From Chitinophagaceae bacterium (lineage in GTDB: Bacteria; Bacteroidota; Bacteroidia; Chitinophagales; Chitinophagaceae), in NCBI GenBank assembly GCA_017307735.1, contig JAFKGR010000003.1, positions 124,001 to 188,000 of the forward strand: a stretch of 64,000 nucleotides of DNA, in the 5' to 3' direction. The position numbers were made by a program, and so were the translations under genes. Position 1 is the stretch's first letter, and every line of letters starts with the position of its first letter. Positions 62,157 to 64,000 of this stretch are shown one piece after another. The notes beneath the pieces were generated by a model that was given only the letters and a program-made list of their open reading frames with translations, was not told where the DNA came from and searched no databases.

Positions 62157-63340
62157 GGGTGCTGAGAGATTAAATTCAAAATATCGTAAGCTAATTCCCG
62201 TTTGGATTTCAACGGAAAATCTTTGCGAAAACCTTTCTTCCCAAAAATAGAAATTTTATTAGTGTCTTTGCCGAATCCTGCTCCCTGATCTCTTAAAGAA
62301 TTCAGAATTATAAAATCTGCATTTTTTTTATCGAGTTTTTTTAATGCATTCTCAACGCCGTTTTCAGTTTCCAATGCAAACCCAATCAAAATCTGATTTT
62401 CCTTTTTTCTTTTACCCGCTTCTGCAAGAATATCCGGCGTTTTCTTCAAATCAATTCTTAGAAAATCCTGTGTTTTCTTGATTTTCTCATTTGACTTTTC
62501 TGCCGGCGAATAATCAGCCACAGCGGCGGCCATAACTATGATGTCAAAAGTGCTTAATTCTTTCAGACATGATGAATACATTTCTTGAGCGGTCTGAACA
62601 GATACCTCATTAATCCCTTTTTCAACCTTTTCAGTCATTGGGCCGTGTACCAGGGTAACCACTCCCCCTTCAGCCACAAATGCATCCGCAATTGCTACAC
62701 CCATTTTTCCGGAAGAATGATTGCTTATAAACCTGACCGGATCTATAGGTTCTACAGTGGGTCCTGCTGTGACAAGAATCTTTTTTCCAACAAAACGTTC
62801 TTTTTTCGAAAAGAAATGAATTACTTCTTTAAAAACCTCCTCAGGCTCTATCATCCTTCCTTTCCCGAAAAGTCCACTTGCTAATTCTCCTTCGGCCACA
62901 TCCAATACCTTAATTCCATCATGAATCAATTGTTGAATATTCCTTTGCGTAGCAGGATGTTTCCACATATCTTCATCCATTGCCGGCGCTAACATTACCG
63001 GACATGTTGCTGAAAGGTAAACAGCCTGCAAAAGGTTATTACAAATCCCATGTGCCATCAATGCAATGGTATTACAAGATGCGGGTGCTATCAGAATTAA
63101 ATCGGCCCACCGGCCAAGCAAAGCATGATTCTCCCAATTATCATTTTCCGTAAAGTCAATTAATACTCTTTCTTTTGAAAGAGTTGAAAAAGTCAAAGAC
63201 GAAACAAAATTTGTCGCTTCTTTGGTCATTACTATCCTGACTGAAGCGCCGTCTCTCTGCAATAGCCGTAATAGATATACAGCCTTATAAGCAGCAATAC
63301 TGCCGGTCACACATAAAAGTATTTTTTTCGCTTTAAGCAT
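62153..63340 (-). CDS. coaBC: Bifunctional phosphopantothenoylcysteine decarboxylase/phosphopantothenate-cysteine ligase
   Basis: Two steps of coenzyme A synthesis: CoaB ligation and CoaC decarboxylation. N-terminal CoaC flavoprotein (KILLCVTGSIAAYKAVYLLRLL, PAMDEDMW, ASCNTIALMAHGI) and C-terminal CoaB (VTAGPTVEPIDPVRFISNHSSGKMG and GFALETENGVENALKKL). About 395 residues from the ATG at 63340; a TTG two codons earlier is not preferred. In the bamD-rpoZ operon, overlapping the DUF4835 gene by 4 bp. Confidence 0.95.
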   Translation of the reverse strand: MLKAKKILLCVTGSIAAYKAVYLLRLLQRDGASVRIVMTKEATNFVSSLTFSTLSKERVLIDFTENDNWENHALLGRWADLILIAPASCNTIALMAHGICNNLLQAVYLSATCPVMLAPAMDEDMWKHPATQRNIQQLIHDGIKVLDVAEGELASGLFGKGRMIEPEEVFKEVIHFFSKKERFVGKKILVTAGPTVEPIDPVRFISNHSSGKMGVAIADAFVAEGGVVTLVHGPMTEKVEKGINEVSVQTAQEMYSSCLKELSTFDIIVMAAAVADYSPAEKSNEKIKKTQDFLRIDLKKTPDILAEAGKRKKENQILIGFALETENGVENALKKLDKKNADFIILNSLRDQGAGFGKDTNKISIFGKKGFRKDFPLKSKRELAYDILNLISQHP

Positions 63341-63439
63341 TTCCAAAATAAAACGGTTGTACCTGAGAAATAAAAATTGGCGGAATTAACCGCCAATAAA
63401 AATACTTAATTAATTAAGGTTTTCACTTTTCGCACTTAC

Positions 63440-63781
63440 CTATGCAAACAGATTATCCTCGTTTTTACGGAAATAAATCTTATCCTCCATAAATTCATAG
63501 GTAGCAAGAATAGCCGGATTTGGCAATTTTTCAAATGCTTTTGAAATTTCTATTTGCTCTTTGTTTTCATGAATTTCTTCCAGGCTGTCTGTATGAGTAG
63601 CAAACTCTTCCAGTTTCTCGTGCAATTCTTCTTTAATATTGATACTAATCTGGTTAGCCCTTTTTGCTATAATAACCACAGATTCGTATAGGTTGCCCGT
63701 CTTATCCTTAATGTCCACAAGGTTTTTAGTTTCAATTACACTTGGAATATTAGCTGTTTGTTGACGACGTAATTTGTTCAT
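63440..63781 (-). CDS. rpoZ: DNA-directed RNA polymerase omega subunit
   Basis: Small RNA polymerase subunit helping beta-prime folding. 113 residues of the Bacteroidota type, with NLYESVVIIAKRANQISINIKEELHEKLEEFA and a long C-terminal tail. Its start overlaps the bamD end by 32 bp, indicating translational coupling. Followed by coaBC after a 99-bp gap with no clear terminator. Confidence 0.9.
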   Translation of the reverse strand: MNKLRRQQTANIPSVIETKNLVDIKDKTGNLYESVVIIAKRANQISINIKEELHEKLEEFATHTDSLEEIHENKEQIEISKAFEKLPNPAILATYEFMEDKIYFRKNEDNLFA

Positions 63782-64000
63782 TTTTTAATTGTTTAATATG
63801 ATTCTCGCTTATGTTCTTAAAATCTTCGGCTTCTTTTAATAATTTACTTTCAGGGAAACGATCCACAAAATCAAAATATTCTGAAACAACCTTTTGGTAA
63901 CGTTCTTCCTGCTTGTCCGGGATACTCAGTTTTGCAAATTCATAATAAGATTTGATTACCATAAACATATATTCATCGCCTGAGTGGCTATCCGGATAAT
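63750..64000 (-). CDS. bamD: Outer-membrane assembly lipoprotein BamD, truncated by window edge
   Basis: The frame is open to the right edge, so the start is beyond the window. The visible C-terminal 83 residues (from YPDSHSGDEY onwards) match the last TPR helices of BamD: MFMVIKSYYEFAKLSIPDKQEERYQKVVSEYFDFVDRFPESKLLKEAEDF. BamD helps BamA insert outer-membrane barrels. Ends with ITSSTNS, overlapping rpoZ by 32 bp. Confidence 0.88.
   Translation of the reverse strand, partial: YPDSHSGDEYMFMVIKSYYEFAKLSIPDKQEERYQKVVSEYFDFVDRFPESKLLKEAEDFKNISENHIKQLKNEQITSSTNS

Noticed and set aside
1..64000. CRISPR arrays, insertion sequences, phage or integron features
   Set aside because: No regularly spaced direct repeats, transposase, integrase or terminal inverted repeats were found.

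Overview
The window is a stretch of chromosome from a member of the Bacteroidota, most likely a Chitinophagales-type organism. The evidence is a short primary sigma factor (about 290 residues), repeated TAnnTTTG promoter elements, type IX secretion (T9SS) signatures, many Bacteroidota-restricted families (DUF2723, DUF2911, DUF3810, DUF4296, DUF4835, START-like) and moderately AT-rich DNA with AT-rich intergenic gaps. There is no rRNA, CRISPR array, insertion sequence, phage or integrase gene. Both ends are cut: nadC lacks its start at the left edge and bamD lacks its start at the right edge.

Layout. 1-9 kb: nadC end, sufE, a Tat-exported phospholipase C, groES-groEL, two unknown genes, msrA and a lipoprotein NlpC/P60 hydrolase. 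9-20 kb: a small repeat patch, a stand-alone dihydrolipoyl dehydrogenase, a glutamine amidotransferase, a carboxylesterase, a CtlX-type hydrolase paired with a methyltransferase, a GH13 amylase and dnaE. 20-31 kb: a second NlpC/P60 protein, an alpha-oxoamine synthase probably making sphingolipid or sulfonolipid bases, an M20 dipeptidase, an LptF/LptG permease, a START-like protein, rpoD and a large TonB-type outer-membrane protein. 31-43 kb: tRNA-His, a DUF2723 membrane protein, a T9SS cargo with ELWxTDGT-like repeats, dapD, and four glycosyltransferases around tsaC. 43-55 kb: a PorT-like barrel, a DbpA-type helicase, a beta-lactamase-fold hydrolase, a DUF3810 protease-like protein, L-2-hydroxyglutarate oxidase, the yceD-rpmF-plsX cluster, a POTRA-barrel protein and small membrane or secreted proteins. 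55-64 kb: tRNA-Arg, ung, an acyltransferase, two NarL-type response regulators with a histidine kinase and membrane partner, and the bamD-rpoZ-coaBC-DUF4835-DUF4296 operon.

How it fits together. Most genes are housekeeping or envelope genes in short transcription units, commonly closed by clear stem-loop terminators. The rpoD product probably reads the TAnnTTTG elements found upstream of about fifteen genes here; several of these decide start codons (GTG for dapD, TTG for lhgO and for the membrane partner of the kinase). Envelope functions recur: lipid heads and acyl chains (alpha-oxoamine synthase, plsX, plsC), LPS transport, barrel assembly (bamD, POTRA-barrel), T9SS and glycosylation.

The most unexplained signals are not protein genes. 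One is an orphan promoter (TTTG-N21-TACATTTG) reading into a gene-free gap with a perfect 11-bp stem (24641-24756). Three promoters have perfect dyads over or next to the -7 element (20635, 21545, 57843). A TTTAG-type minisatellite has inverted partners (9071-9334). A small unknown protein with a long, foldable leader (58050) stands before a kinase module whose nucleotide-binding aspartate is shifted. I do not see a clearly new multi-gene system; these are leads.
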